Shown: one piece after another, positions 45,068-54,200 of the stretch | Layout: every line of letters begins with the position of its first letter | Numbering within the stretch: the stretch's first letter is position 1 | Assembly (NCBI GenBank): GCA_905195085.1 | Contig: CAJJUK010000001.1 | Coordinates: 62,001-126,000 of the forward strand | Direction: 5' to 3' | Length of the DNA stretch: 64,000 bases | Origin: an uncultured Christensenella sp. | GTDB lineage: Bacteria > Bacillota > Clostridia > Christensenellales > UBA1242 | The notes under the pieces: model-generated | What the model saw: the letters and a program-made list of their open reading frames with translations, nothing else | Told to the model about the DNA's origin: nothing | Databases searched by the model: none | Program-made: the position numbers and the translations under genes

Positions 45068-47482
45068 TTACGCTCTAAGTTTTGCGCCATATCTAAATTC
45101 CAAACTCTTCAAAACCTTTTTGATGACGGCATTGATCTCATCGCCCGTCAAAGTTTTGTCTTCAGACATGAACAAAATCTTATACGCCATACTCTTTTTA
45201 TTTTCACCAAGAGTTGCACTGCGATAAACATCAAACAAATAAACATCATAGAAAATCTTGCCACAAGCAGATTTAATCGCATTCATCAAAACTTCATTAG
45301 ACACACTTTCATCAACAACAACCGCGATATCTCTTTCAACAACAGGGAATTTTGAAATTTCGTTTGTTGCATATTTTTTCTCTGGCAAACTAGACAAATA
45401 ATCTGTGTCCAACTCAGCATAATAAACATCTTGATTGATGTCATAGTTTTTCAAAACAGTCTTATGAACTTTGCCAAACCACCCAACAACCGTTCCATCT
45501 TCTGCAATAATATCAGCACTTACACCGCTGTGAAGATATGGCTCTTTTGAACGCTCAAGTTTGTATTTCAATGATGTTCCCAAAAGCAAATTCTCAACAA
45601 CACCTTTGAGCATAAAGAAATCATAACCATTTTCACAAACCGCAATAGACAATCTGTTGTTTTCCACTGGCAACTCTTTAAGAGGTAACGATTTAGGCAA
45701 ATAAACTTTTCCGACTTCAAAAAATCTCAAATCTTTATTTCCAACAGAAAGATTGTAAGCAACATCAAGAAGCAATGCATGAGCCATAACAGTCCTTGCT
45801 GTTGCCATATCCTCGTTGATTGGATTTGCAATTTTTATCACATTTCTTCTTGAATCATCTTCATGAAGAAGCAGTTTGTCGCAAGCAGAAGCATTATAGA
45901 GAGAATAGTTCAAAGTTTCATAGAACCCAGAGTCAACCAAAATATTTTTCAAACCATTTTCAAAAACCAATCTAGGCTCATATTGCCCTACGGTTATGGT
46001 TGAGTTTTCAAACAATCTTCCCTGCATGTCATTATAGACATCATAGCCATAAATTCTTATGATCTCTTCAGCAATATCATTGGCATTTTTGATGTCTTCA
46101 CGAATGTATGGAGGGATGCAAGTCATAACATCTCCAGAAATTGTGGTCCTAATGTTCAAAGCATTTAGAATTTGAACCATTCTTTCTTTTGAAATTTCAA
46201 CTCCCAAAATTTTGGAAATCTTATTGTAAGACACGACAACTTTCTTTTCTTCCTCAAGTTTTTTATCGGAGTTTACCCTATCAATCAAACCACCAACAAT
46301 CTCACCGCAACCAAGAACTTCAACCAAATGCAATGCCCTCTTGAGTGCCAATGTTGGCAAATTGATATTGACCCCTTTTGAATATCTAGCAGAAGAGTCT
46401 GTGCTCAAACCAAACTTCTTGGCAGTCAATCTGACACTTTTCAAATCAAAAACCGCACATTCAAAAACAGTGTCAGTTGTGTCATCAGAAATGCAAGAAT
46501 TGACACCACCAATAACACCTGCAATAACCACAGGTTTGTTTTGATCTGCAATGACCATCACACTTTCATCAAGGTCATATGTCTGACCATTTAAAACAGC
46601 AATTTTTTCACCTTTCTTAGCCTGTCTTGCAACAATTTTCTTTCCATCAAGATATTTATAGTCAAAAGCATGCATTGGTTGACCTTGCTCAATCAAAATG
46701 TAGTTTGTTATATCAACCATTGTGTTGATTGTTTTAATTCCCACAGCATGCAAACGACTTCTAAGCCACATCGGAGAACGTTCAAGTTTGATGTTTTTGA
46801 TATAAGCAGCCATATATCTTGGACAATTTTCCGTTTCAATCTTCACATCGACATAGTTCTTGACATCACCACCAACAGTTTTATAAGATACATCAAAATC
46901 TTTGAATGGTTTGTTGTAAATCGCACAAAGTTCTCTAGCAATTCCAATCACACTGTTGCAATCAGGTCTATTTGGGGTCACATTGATATCAAAAGTAACA
47001 TCATTAAGTGACAAAGCGTCTTCAATTTTTGTCCCCGGAACAAAATTCTTAGGCAAAATCAAAATACCATTGACTCCCGCTCCCTCAAAATAGTTCTCAT
47101 CAATTCCAATTTCTTCTCCAGAGCAAAACATACCATCACTCTTTACACCTCTGAAGTTGGTTGGTTTAATCTTGACACCATTAACCAAATCTGCTCCTTC
47201 CAAAGAAACCGGCACAATTGCCCCTTCAAAAACATTTGTCGCAGAAGTTATGATTTGAACTTTCTTGAAACCAACATCAACAGAACAAACTTGAAGTCTG
47301 TCTGCTTCTGGGTGTTTTTCTATCTTCGTTATTTTGCTGACATAAACATCATGAAGATGTTCATTCATATAACTCATCTCTTCAACTTCAAGTCCAGCAG
47401 ATGTAAGTTTTTCTGCAATTTCATTTGGAGAGATGCCCTTTAAATCAACAAAATCATTCAACCAATTATAAGAAACTTTCAT
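45068..47482 (-). CDS. pheT: Phenylalanyl-tRNA synthetase beta subunit
   Basis: 804 residues. N-terminal tRNA-binding (EMAP-like) domain with KITKIEKHPEADRLQVCSVD, B3/B4 editing domain, B5 domain, a degenerate class II core, and a C-terminal FDX-ACB anticodon-binding domain (SKFPVVERDIAVVVDE ... GEIN). It forms the alpha2-beta2 enzyme with PheS, reads tRNA-Phe and hydrolyses mischarged Tyr. Separated from pheS by 76 bp that hold repeat copy 8. Confidence 0.97.
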   Translation of the reverse strand: MKVSYNWLNDFVDLKGISPNEIAEKLTSAGLEVEEMSYMNEHLHDVYVSKITKIEKHPEADRLQVCSVDVGFKKVQIITSATNVFEGAIVPVSLEGADLVNGVKIKPTNFRGVKSDGMFCSGEEIGIDENYFEGAGVNGILILPKNFVPGTKIEDALSLNDVTFDINVTPNRPDCNSVIGIARELCAIYNKPFKDFDVSYKTVGGDVKNYVDVKIETENCPRYMAAYIKNIKLERSPMWLRSRLHAVGIKTINTMVDITNYILIEQGQPMHAFDYKYLDGKKIVARQAKKGEKIAVLNGQTYDLDESVMVIADQNKPVVIAGVIGGVNSCISDDTTDTVFECAVFDLKSVRLTAKKFGLSTDSSARYSKGVNINLPTLALKRALHLVEVLGCGEIVGGLIDRVNSDKKLEEEKKVVVSYNKISKILGVEISKERMVQILNALNIRTTISGDVMTCIPPYIREDIKNANDIAEEIIRIYGYDVYNDMQGRLFENSTITVGQYEPRLVFENGLKNILVDSGFYETLNYSLYNASACDKLLLHEDDSRRNVIKIANPINEDMATARTVMAHALLLDVAYNLSVGNKDLRFFEVGKVYLPKSLPLKELPVENNRLSIAVCENGYDFFMLKGVVENLLLGTSLKYKLERSKEPYLHSGVSADIIAEDGTVVGWFGKVHKTVLKNYDINQDVYYAELDTDYLSSLPEKKYATNEISKFPVVERDIAVVVDESVSNEVLMNAIKSACGKIFYDVYLFDVYRSATLGENKKSMAYKILFMSEDKTLTGDEINAVIKKVLKSLEFRYGAKLRA

Positions 47483-47502
47483 TTATAAATCTCCTTTATC
47501 AT

Positions 47503-47551
47503 TGCATAACACGCATTATATGGTGTAGTATGCAAGCATAATACCACAATT
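47503..47551. repeat. Interspersed repeat, copy 8 (inside pheS-pheT)
   Basis: GCATAACAC (47504-47512) and GCATAATAC (47536-47544), 32 nt apart, with an inverse GTAGTATGC (47525-47533) between them. It lies inside the pheST operon. Confidence 0.62.
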
Positions 47552-47558
47552 TTAACTG

Positions 47559-48578
47559 TTATCTCATTTGTTTCAAAAATCTCAAATCATTTCTGAAAAG
47601 ATATTTGATGTTTGGAATTTTGTTTGTAACCATAACACTTCTATCAATCCCCGGACCAAAAGCAAATCCACTATATTTGTTGCTATCAATTCCTGACATT
47701 TCCAAAATTGCAGGGTTAACAATTCCACCGCCAAAAAATTCAGAATATCCTGTTCCTTTGCACAGTGTGCAACCTTTACCCTGACACATTTGACAAGTTG
47801 CATCAATTTCGATGCTTGGCTCTGTGAATGGGAAATATGCTGGACGAACTCTCATTTTGACATTTTTTCCATAAAGTCTCACAGCCATTTCTCTAACCAT
47901 AATCATAAAATCTTGCAATCCAATGTTTTCGTCAATAACAAGCGCTTCAAACTGATTAAAGATTGGAGAGTGAGAACTGTCATCATCATTTCTGTACACC
48001 CTTCCTGGACATACAATCTTAAATGGCGGTTTCATTGTTTCCATTGCCCTTACCTGTGCTGGAGATGTGTGAGTTCTCATCAAAATGTTGTCTGTGATAT
48101 AGAATGAATCTTGCATATCTCTTGCAGGATGATTCTTTGGAACATTCAAAGCCTCAAAGTTGTGATAATCAGTTTCAATTTCTGGTGTTTGAATGACAGT
48201 AAATCCCATTTCAACGCACAAATCAATAAATTTGTTGTTAAAACGAGTCAAGGGATGCAAAGCACCTCTTTTAACTCCCTTGCTTGGTTCAGTGATATCA
48301 ATCTTTTCCTTTTCCATTTCAAGTTCAAGTTGTGCATTTTCCAAAGTTGCAAGCTTTTCACTCAGTTTCTCTTCCAATTTTTGTCTAACAGAATTCGCCA
48401 AACTTCCAACTTCTCTTCTGTCTTCAGCAGGAACATCTTTCATACCACGCAAAATCTGAGTCAACTGTCCTGTTTTACCAAGATACTTAACTCTGATTTC
48501 GTCCAAAACTTTCAAATCATTCGCACCGTCAATCTCTTTTAATCCGTTTTGTAAGATTTCCTCAAGTTTTTGTTTCAT
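47559..48578 (-). CDS. pheS: Phenylalanyl-tRNA synthetase alpha subunit
   Basis: 339 residues from the ATG at 48578 (MKQKLEEILQNGLKEI) behind AAGGAGAA; the frame extending to 48668 overlaps the T-box and is spurious. Coiled-coil arm (1-95), then class II core with HPLTRFNNKFIDLCVEMGF, TSPAQVRAME, GRVYRNDDDSSHSPIFNQFE and FGFAFGPGID-like GFAFGPGIDRSVM. It carries the aminoacylation site. Controlled by a Phe T-box. Confidence 0.97.
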   Translation of the reverse strand: MKQKLEEILQNGLKEIDGANDLKVLDEIRVKYLGKTGQLTQILRGMKDVPAEDRREVGSLANSVRQKLEEKLSEKLATLENAQLELEMEKEKIDITEPSKGVKRGALHPLTRFNNKFIDLCVEMGFTVIQTPEIETDYHNFEALNVPKNHPARDMQDSFYITDNILMRTHTSPAQVRAMETMKPPFKIVCPGRVYRNDDDSSHSPIFNQFEALVIDENIGLQDFMIMVREMAVRLYGKNVKMRVRPAYFPFTEPSIEIDATCQMCQGKGCTLCKGTGYSEFFGGGIVNPAILEMSGIDSNKYSGFAFGPGIDRSVMVTNKIPNIKYLFRNDLRFLKQMR

Positions 48579-48852
48579 TTCAACTTCTCCTTCTAACCAT
48601 AATAAAAAAATCGCCCAAACATCATTAGGACGATTTATATCGTGGTACCACCTAACTTCACGCATCACTTCCGACGCGCCTTATTAAACAATTAACGCAT
48701 GTCAAACGGCATCCCCTACACAAAACAAGTCCTTCAAGGAGCGACTAGAAAGTGAATTCAACAATCTTGGTTTCATCCAATCTCAGCAAACTTGGATTCT
48801 CTGTAAAAACCTACAAATGCCTACTGGTCTTTCATCTTCGTCTTTATTTAAC
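48579..48852 (-). ncRNA. T-box riboswitch leader of pheST (Phe specifier UUC)
   Basis: The conserved T-box AGGTGGTACCACG lies at 48641-48653 on the minus strand. A competing terminator follows: AAATCGTCC/GGGCGATTT with a T-run (48604-48636). In stem I, AGUA (48822-48825) faces GAA followed by UUC (48754-48756), the expected layout of the specifier loop, so uncharged tRNA-Phe should trigger antitermination of pheS-pheT. Confidence 0.93.
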
Positions 48853-48858
48853 AAGTTT

Positions 48859-48887
48859 ATTTTAACATTATCCATTTTTTAAGTCAA
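48859..48887 (-). promoter_or_regulatory. pheST T-box promoter
   Basis: Minus strand TTGACT (48882-48887), 17 nt, TAAAAT (48859-48864), placing transcription start at the base of the T-box stem I. Confidence 0.72.
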
Positions 48888-48905
48888 CTATTTGTAATAA
48901 AAATT

Positions 48906-48933
48906 TTGATATGTCAAAGATATATGATAAAAT
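48906..48933 (+). promoter_or_regulatory. Promoter of the RluA-family gene, leaderless
   Basis: TTGATA (48906-48911), 16 nt, TAAAAT (48928-48933), 7 nt before the ATG at 48941. It is divergent from and 19 bp away from the pheST promoter. Confidence 0.6.
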
Positions 48934-48940
48934 CAAAGTT

Positions 48941-49843
48941 ATGAGAAAATACGAAGAATTTACAATCGCAAATTACCAATCATTGAAAAAACCAACAATA
49001 TATTTTTGGCTGAAAAGCATTGGCCTTTCTGAAAGTTACATCAGTCAACTTAGAAGACAGGAAGATTCAATAATCTTGAATGACAATTTTGCAAATCTAA
49101 AAACACAAATCAATAATGGAGACAAACTGAAAATCGCAAACAATCCAACAGAAAAGACAAATTTTTGTAATACAGATTTTTCAAATCTTTCAATCGTTTA
49201 TGAAGATGAAGATTATCTCATCGTAAACAAACCGCACAATCTTGCATGCATACCAACAAAAAGCCATTACAACGACAATTTGGGAACACAAGTTTGTTCA
49301 TATATGCAAAAAGAAAATCCAGATTTTGTCTTAAGAATAATCAACCGCCTTGACAAAGAAACCGCTGGGCTTGTTGTTGTTGCAAAAAATTTATTTGCTT
49401 ACAAAAATCTGTCAAACCTTCAAAAAGAATACTTCGCTCTTTGCCATGGCAATTTGTCATCAACGCAAATGACAATCAACAAGCCAATTCTAACTCGCAA
49501 TATAAACGGCATCAACATCATGAAAAGAGAAATTTCTGAAAGAGGAAAGCAAGCAATAACACACGTTGAGTTGATCAAAAATTTTGACAAATATTGCCTT
49601 GTCAAATTTCATTTGGAAACTGGCAGAACCCATCAAATCAGAATTCATATGTCACACATAAATCATCCGCTTATTGGAGATACAATTTATTCAGACAAAG
49701 CCATTGATTCTCAAATTCACCCAACCCCAGAACACACCATGTTACTCTTAAAATCAATATCATTCAAGCATTTCAGAACCTATCAAATCATATCTTTTGA
49801 AATAGATTTTCCCGAAGAATGGAAACAATATTTGAAAAATTAA
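48941..49843 (+). CDS. RluA-family RNA pseudouridine synthase
   Basis: 300 residues from the ATG at 48941 (an upstream in-frame ATG at 48911 would overlap the -35 box). N-terminal S4-like region (TIYFWLKSIGLSESYISQLRR), then the catalytic domain with INRLDKETAGLVVVAKN (the catalytic Asp within the RLD motif) and LETGRTHQIRIHMSHINHPLIGD. Isomerises uridine to pseudouridine in rRNA or tRNA; the exact position is not deducible. No Shine-Dalgarno is evident. Confidence 0.86.
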   Translation: MRKYEEFTIANYQSLKKPTIYFWLKSIGLSESYISQLRRQEDSIILNDNFANLKTQINNGDKLKIANNPTEKTNFCNTDFSNLSIVYEDEDYLIVNKPHNLACIPTKSHYNDNLGTQVCSYMQKENPDFVLRIINRLDKETAGLVVVAKNLFAYKNLSNLQKEYFALCHGNLSSTQMTINKPILTRNINGINIMKREISERGKQAITHVELIKNFDKYCLVKFHLETGRTHQIRIHMSHINHPLIGDTIYSDKAIDSQIHPTPEHTMLLLKSISFKHFRTYQIISFEIDFPEEWKQYLKN

Positions 49844-49856
49844 TAAAATGAAAAAT

Positions 49857-49886
49857 AAAAAACCCACATTATTTTGTGAGTTTTTT
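49857..49886. terminator. Bidirectional terminator, RluA-family gene / small basic protein
   Basis: A-rich arm with CCCACA and T-rich arm with TGTGAG, one mismatch, ending in TTTTTT. Shared by the convergent genes. Confidence 0.6.
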
Positions 49887-49901
49887 ATTGGTTAGGTTTA
49901 A

Positions 49902-50042
49902 CTATTTGCAAGACGCTTTTGCAGAACCAGATTTCTTTCCACTGCAACCTTTTGCTTGCTTAGAAGAAGTTGATTCTTTTGCTGCTTCTGTGCTTGAAGT
50001 TTTTGCACTTGCCTTGCTAGATGCCTTTTTTCTACCAAACAT
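49902..50042 (-). CDS. Tiny Ser/Lys/Ala-rich protein, 46 residues
   Basis: Too short for most gene finders, but the ATG at 50042 follows a perfect GGGAGGT ribosome binding site, and the product is a biased basic peptide (MFGRKKASSKASAK at the start, two Cys late: KGCSGKK and KASCK). It is the reverse complement of a plus-strand frame that lacks any site. No family recognised; it could be a small structural, nucleic-acid-binding or spore-associated protein, none of which is shown. A terminator follows. Confidence 0.6.
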   Translation of the reverse strand: MFGRKKASSKASAKTSSTEAAKESTSSKQAKGCSGKKSGSAKASCK

Positions 50043-50178
50043 AGTTTACCTCCCTTATTCAAGGTGTTTTACCTTGTAATAATATTTTGACTATTTATAG
50101 AAAAAATATGCAGACAAAATGAAGTTTTAATAAACTTTTCAATAACAAAACCATCAAACAAATTTTTATATACTCAAA

Positions 50179-50214
50179 ATAAAAAACATGCACAAGAAAA
50201 ACTTGTTGCATGTT
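50179..50214 (-). terminator. Terminator after the DUF1292 gene
   Basis: Minus strand 12-bp stem with one bulge (arms AACATGCA-CAAG and CTTG-TGCATGTT on the plus strand, 50185-50214) followed by TTTTTTATTTT. About 47 bp beyond the stop. Confidence 0.78.
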
Positions 50215-50260
50215 CTATGCAAAGACTTGTATTATATTGAAAAATATCTTAATTCAGAAA

Positions 50261-50656
50261 TTATTTTTTGCTGTCTTTACCGCTCTTTGCGTCCTTTGCG
50301 TCAGCTTCATCAAGAAGATTGTAATATTCTTCAAAGACATCCATAGCAACCTTTTCATCAGTTTCAACCATCAAAGCAGGTTCTTGTCCTTCTTTTTCGT
50401 CAACATAGAAAACGATTGCTTCGTCATCTTGAACATTTTCAATTTTATCAATAGGTTTCAAAACACAATAAATTTTGTCATTGTGAGGAATAACTGCAAT
50501 TTGTTCAAAAGACAACTTTCTTCCATTTTGATCAACAAGAACGATAGGTTCTTTGTTGTCTTCGTCCAAAAGAATGTCAATAATGTCACGATATTCTTCT
50601 TCCTGTTCTACCTGTTTTGAAACTTCCTCAATTTTCTGAATTTTTTTCTTATCCAT
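50261..50656 (-). CDS. DUF1292 family protein
   Basis: 131 residues, acidic. The core EPIVLVDQNGRKLSFEQIAVIPHNDKIYCVLKPID ... DEAIVFYVDEKE is the DUF1292 pattern (Bacillus YrzB). The N-terminus is a charged helix and the C-terminus is Lys/Asp-rich. In Firmicutes it lies beside yqgF (Bacillus yrrK-yrzB), as here. Role unknown. Separated from yqgF by 14 bp, probably the same transcript. Confidence 0.85.
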   Translation of the reverse strand: MDKKKIQKIEEVSKQVEQEEEYRDIIDILLDEDNKEPIVLVDQNGRKLSFEQIAVIPHNDKIYCVLKPIDKIENVQDDEAIVFYVDEKEGQEPALMVETDEKVAMDVFEEYYNLLDEADAKDAKSGKDSKK

Positions 50657-50670
50657 AATAAACTTCTCCT

Positions 50671-51096
50671 TTATTTTTTTGGATTTTCGTCAAGATAATT
50701 TTGCAGTATGATTTGAGCAGACACTTTGTCAAGCAATTCTTTTCGTTTTTCCCATTTGATACCCGCCTCTTTGAGATATTCTTCCGCTTCAAAAGAAGTG
50801 TATCTCTCATCTTGGAAAGCGATTTGCACATTTGCAACTTTGCCAAGTTTCTGAGCAAATTCTCTGACAACATTTGACATTTCACTTTCAGTTCCATCTG
50901 CGTTGAGTGGCAAACCAAAAACAACCATGTCAACAGATTTGTCTTTAATCAAATTGGAAAAATAAAGCAAATCTTTCTCTTCTGTCTGAGTTTTGTAGAT
51001 ATGGTCAGCACTTGCAATGGTGCAAGACAAATCAGAGAATGCCACACCAATTCTTGCCTTACCATAATCTAAACCCATTTTTCTTGAATACTGCAT
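50671..51096 (-). CDS. yqgF: Holliday junction resolvase-like YqgF/RuvX
   Basis: 141 residues of RNase-H-like fold: MGLDYGKARIGVAFSD near the start, VVFGLPLNADGTES in the middle, DERYTSFEAEEYL, then a C-terminal helix. YqgF acts in 16S rRNA 5' maturation in E. coli and its Mycobacterium relatives cut junctions. The chosen ATG at 51096 is preceded by a weak GGTGAT site; an internal start at MGLD is also possible. Confidence 0.9.
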   Translation of the reverse strand: MQYSRKMGLDYGKARIGVAFSDLSCTIASADHIYKTQTEEKDLLYFSNLIKDKSVDMVVFGLPLNADGTESEMSNVVREFAQKLGKVANVQIAFQDERYTSFEAEEYLKEAGIKWEKRKELLDKVSAQIILQNYLDENPKK

Positions 51097-51196
51097 ATAT
51101 CACCATTTATATTTTACTTAAATAAATCAATTTAGTCAAACAAAATGTCATTAAAATCATTTTTATTTAACTAAAAATCAATCATGGGCACAACCA

Positions 51197-53692
51197 TCAT
51201 TTACATTCGTAAAGATTCTTCCCACTTGATACAGAAACCGTCAATGGAACAACAAAGTCGCAAACACTCTCCATAGTTTCTTTCAAAATCCTCATAACCT
51301 TTTCAATCTCATCTTTTGGTGCATCAACAATCAATTCGTCATGTATCTGCAAAATTATGTGACTGTTCATTCCTTTCAGTTTGTCCGCAATTCTGACCAT
51401 AGCAATCTTGATGACATCTGATGCAGTTCCCTGCAAAGGCATATTCATTGCCACTCTTTCTCCAAATTTTCTGACATTGACATTGGAAGATTTGATTTCC
51501 GGAATGTGACGGACTCTACCAAAATAAGATTTGATAAAACCATTTTCCTTTGCATATTCAACATTGTTATCCATAAAAGATTTGATTTTTGGATAGCGGT
51601 CAAAATAACTGTCGATATATTGTTTTGCCTTATATTTTGAAGTTTTGATATTTTGTGAAAGACCAAAATCACTTATGCCGTATATAATTCCAAAGTTGAC
51701 AGCCTTAGCATCTCTTCTTTGAGAAGACGTAACTTCATCAACCGGAACTCCAAAAATCTCACTTGCGGTTTTTGTGTGAATGTCAATACCATGCTTGTAT
51801 GCATCAATCATGCTGGTTTCATCTGCCAAATTCGCTAAAAGTCTGAGTTCAATTTGATTGTAATCAGCCGAAATTATTGCCCCGTCTGAATATTTAGAAA
51901 CAAAAATTTTTCTTAGATTTTTCCCTTCTTCATTTCGAGTTGGAATATTTTGCATATTTGGTTCCGAACTTGAAAGTCTCCCAGTTGACGTGAGTGTCTG
52001 ATTGAAAATTGTGTGAATAACCGCACCGTCATTTTTGCAAATGTTTTTATAAACGTTGATGTAGGTGCTGACAAGTTTACTAAGTTTTCTATATTCAATA
52101 ATCAATTCCACAATTTCGTGTTGCCATCTTATATCATCGAGAATAGCAAAATTTGTTGATTGTTTTTTGTTGTTATAAGACTTAAGCCCCAACTTATCAA
52201 ACAAAATATGTGCCACCTGTTTTGGAGAATTGATGTTGAAATTTTCCCCAGCAAGTTCATAAATTTTTGTCGTTAAATCCGCAAGTTCGGCATCGTATTT
52301 TTGACTTAAATCGTCAAGCATCTTCTCATCAACCTTGAAACCTTCTTCTTCCATACTTGCCAAAACTCTGACAAGAGGAATTTCAATGTCTGTATAAACT
52401 TTTTCAACTTGTTGTTCAACCATTTGTTTTTCAAGTTCAACTTTCAAATTGATATAGTCTTGAACCTCTGGCTCAGGCAATTTTGGAAGCCCAGCAAAAA
52501 GGACATATCTTGCAATATCAACATCAAAAAAGTTTTCCAAAGTTATTCCAAGCCTATCCAAAATTTTCATGTCTTCCTTGGAACAATTTGTGATTTTGGT
52601 CACAACTTTGCTTTCAAAAACTGGTTTCAAAGTTTTTAAAACATCATCAAAATCAATCACATTTGAAAACAGATCAATTTCTTTTTTGATGTAAAAGACT
52701 TCATTTCCATCAATTGCAAACTCCATCTTTTTCAAGTCATAACATAAAAAGTTTTTTATTCTGCTTTTGAAATTCTCAACCTGCGACAAATCTTCAAAAG
52801 CGGTTTTCTTAATTTCTTTTTTGTTTGTTCTTACCCCTTCTCCAAACAGTTCCTTTCGATTCATCAAACTTCTAAAATCCCATTCTTCAAAGAAATCTCT
52901 GACTGTTTGTGAAAAAGGAAAGGAATATGAACAACTTTCAATATCAAAATCAATTTCGCAATCTGTTTTGATTGTTGCAAGCGTCTTTGACATATAAGCC
53001 ATATCTTTTCCAGCAACCAACTTCTCTTTCAATTTGCCTGTCACTTCTTCAATGTTTTCATAAATCCCATCAAGAGTTTGATATTTTTCCAAAAGTGAAA
53101 GAGCCGTTTTCTCTCCAACACCTGCAACCCCCGGAATATTGTCGGAAGCATCACCCATCAAAGCCTTAAGATCAATAATTCCAGAAGGTTTCAACTTATA
53201 TTTCTCAAAAAGCGCTTTTTCATCAAAGACTTCAATCTCCGTGACGCCTTTTCTTGTCAACCAAACAGAAGAGTTGTCATCAATAAGTTGCATCAAATCT
53301 CTATCACCAGACACAAGAATGTTTTGAATGGTTGAGTGTTTGGAGATGGTTCCAATGATATCATCAGCTTCAATTCCAGCAAACTCAAAAATCTTAATAC
53401 CCATAGTTTGCAACATTTGCTTAATAACAGGAAATTGAGAGAGTAAGTCTGGCGGAGTTTCTTTTCTTTTGCCCTTGTAATCTTGATAAATCTCATTCCT
53501 GAATGTTTGTCTTGCATGGTCAAACGCAACAGCGACATAATCAGGTTTTTGCTCAACAATCAATTTGACAATCAAATTTGCAAAGCCAAACACTGCTCCT
53601 GAAGGCTGTTTGTTTCTATTAGATAAATAGGGCATTGCGTAAAATGCCCTATTTGCCAAACTATTACCATCAATAATAATGATTTTTTTCAC
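51197..53692 (-). CDS. polA: DNA polymerase I
   Basis: 831 residues. N-terminal 5' nuclease domain (about 1-270, LVSGDRDLMQLI), a 3'-5' exonuclease-like domain whose DxE acid motif is lost (so probably no proofreading, as in Bacillus), and the family A polymerase with motif A SADYNQIELRLLANLAD, motif B RRDAKAVNFGIIYG and motif C LQIHDELIVDA. Acts in lagging-strand processing and repair. Confidence 0.97.
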   Translation of the reverse strand: MKKIIIIDGNSLANRAFYAMPYLSNRNKQPSGAVFGFANLIVKLIVEQKPDYVAVAFDHARQTFRNEIYQDYKGKRKETPPDLLSQFPVIKQMLQTMGIKIFEFAGIEADDIIGTISKHSTIQNILVSGDRDLMQLIDDNSSVWLTRKGVTEIEVFDEKALFEKYKLKPSGIIDLKALMGDASDNIPGVAGVGEKTALSLLEKYQTLDGIYENIEEVTGKLKEKLVAGKDMAYMSKTLATIKTDCEIDFDIESCSYSFPFSQTVRDFFEEWDFRSLMNRKELFGEGVRTNKKEIKKTAFEDLSQVENFKSRIKNFLCYDLKKMEFAIDGNEVFYIKKEIDLFSNVIDFDDVLKTLKPVFESKVVTKITNCSKEDMKILDRLGITLENFFDVDIARYVLFAGLPKLPEPEVQDYINLKVELEKQMVEQQVEKVYTDIEIPLVRVLASMEEEGFKVDEKMLDDLSQKYDAELADLTTKIYELAGENFNINSPKQVAHILFDKLGLKSYNNKKQSTNFAILDDIRWQHEIVELIIEYRKLSKLVSTYINVYKNICKNDGAVIHTIFNQTLTSTGRLSSSEPNMQNIPTRNEEGKNLRKIFVSKYSDGAIISADYNQIELRLLANLADETSMIDAYKHGIDIHTKTASEIFGVPVDEVTSSQRRDAKAVNFGIIYGISDFGLSQNIKTSKYKAKQYIDSYFDRYPKIKSFMDNNVEYAKENGFIKSYFGRVRHIPEIKSSNVNVRKFGERVAMNMPLQGTASDVIKIAMVRIADKLKGMNSHIILQIHDELIVDAPKDEIEKVMRILKETMESVCDFVVPLTVSVSSGKNLYECK

Positions 53693-53708
53693 TTACAACC
53701 TATAAAAA

Positions 53709-54056
53709 TTAACAAATCATTTTCAATGTGTTTACAATTGCTTCTGTTGTTGTTTCATCTGATGGATTAAACAAATTATAGAAGAAATCAGGTGCAACCA
53801 AAACGATGATATAAGCCACAATTGCAATAATCAAAATGATGAAGAATGCTGTTTTGAGAGGACTTCCTGCAAAGTTAACAAGAGCAAAACAGAAGATGAT
53901 TGCAACTCCACCAAATCTAACAATAAAGTCAAAAACTTGTGTGAACCAACCCATATCTGGGTCCCAAGCTGTTTTATCTATAACAATATCCATAGCCAAG
54001 AAAACTATGTACACGATAGACAAAATTGACAAAATTGTATAAAGAACTTTTTTCAT
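53709..54056 (-). CDS. Hypothetical membrane protein, three helices
   Basis: 115 residues; helices at about 5-27, 44-64 and 69-92, with a short Trp-containing loop (KTAWDPDMGWFTQVFDF) after the first. No family recognised. AAGGAG lies a little far (12 nt) from the ATG. It is the last gene before the phage cassette terminator on this strand and lies 16 bp upstream of polA. Confidence 0.5.
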   Translation of the reverse strand: MKKVLYTILSILSIVYIVFLAMDIVIDKTAWDPDMGWFTQVFDFIVRFGGVAIIFCFALVNFAGSPLKTAFFIILIIAIVAYIIVLVAPDFFYNLFNPSDETTTEAIVNTLKMIC

Positions 54057-54200
54057 AACCTATCTCAATCTCCTTTTTTCAATTTTTATTATCATAACAC
54101 AAAAAATAGAGAATTACAAGCAAAATTTAAAAATCTTAAACAAAATACATAATTCAAAGACAAAAAGAGACTCAAAACTTCCAATCAAATAAATAGAAAA

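Noticed and set aside
48579..48668. N-terminal extension of pheS
   Set aside because: It is translated from the T-box terminator region; the ATG at 48578 has the AAGGAGAA site and the normal PheS start.
49876..50079. 67-residue plus-strand frame
   Set aside because: No ribosome binding site; the opposite strand has a well-placed GGGAGGT and a short gene.
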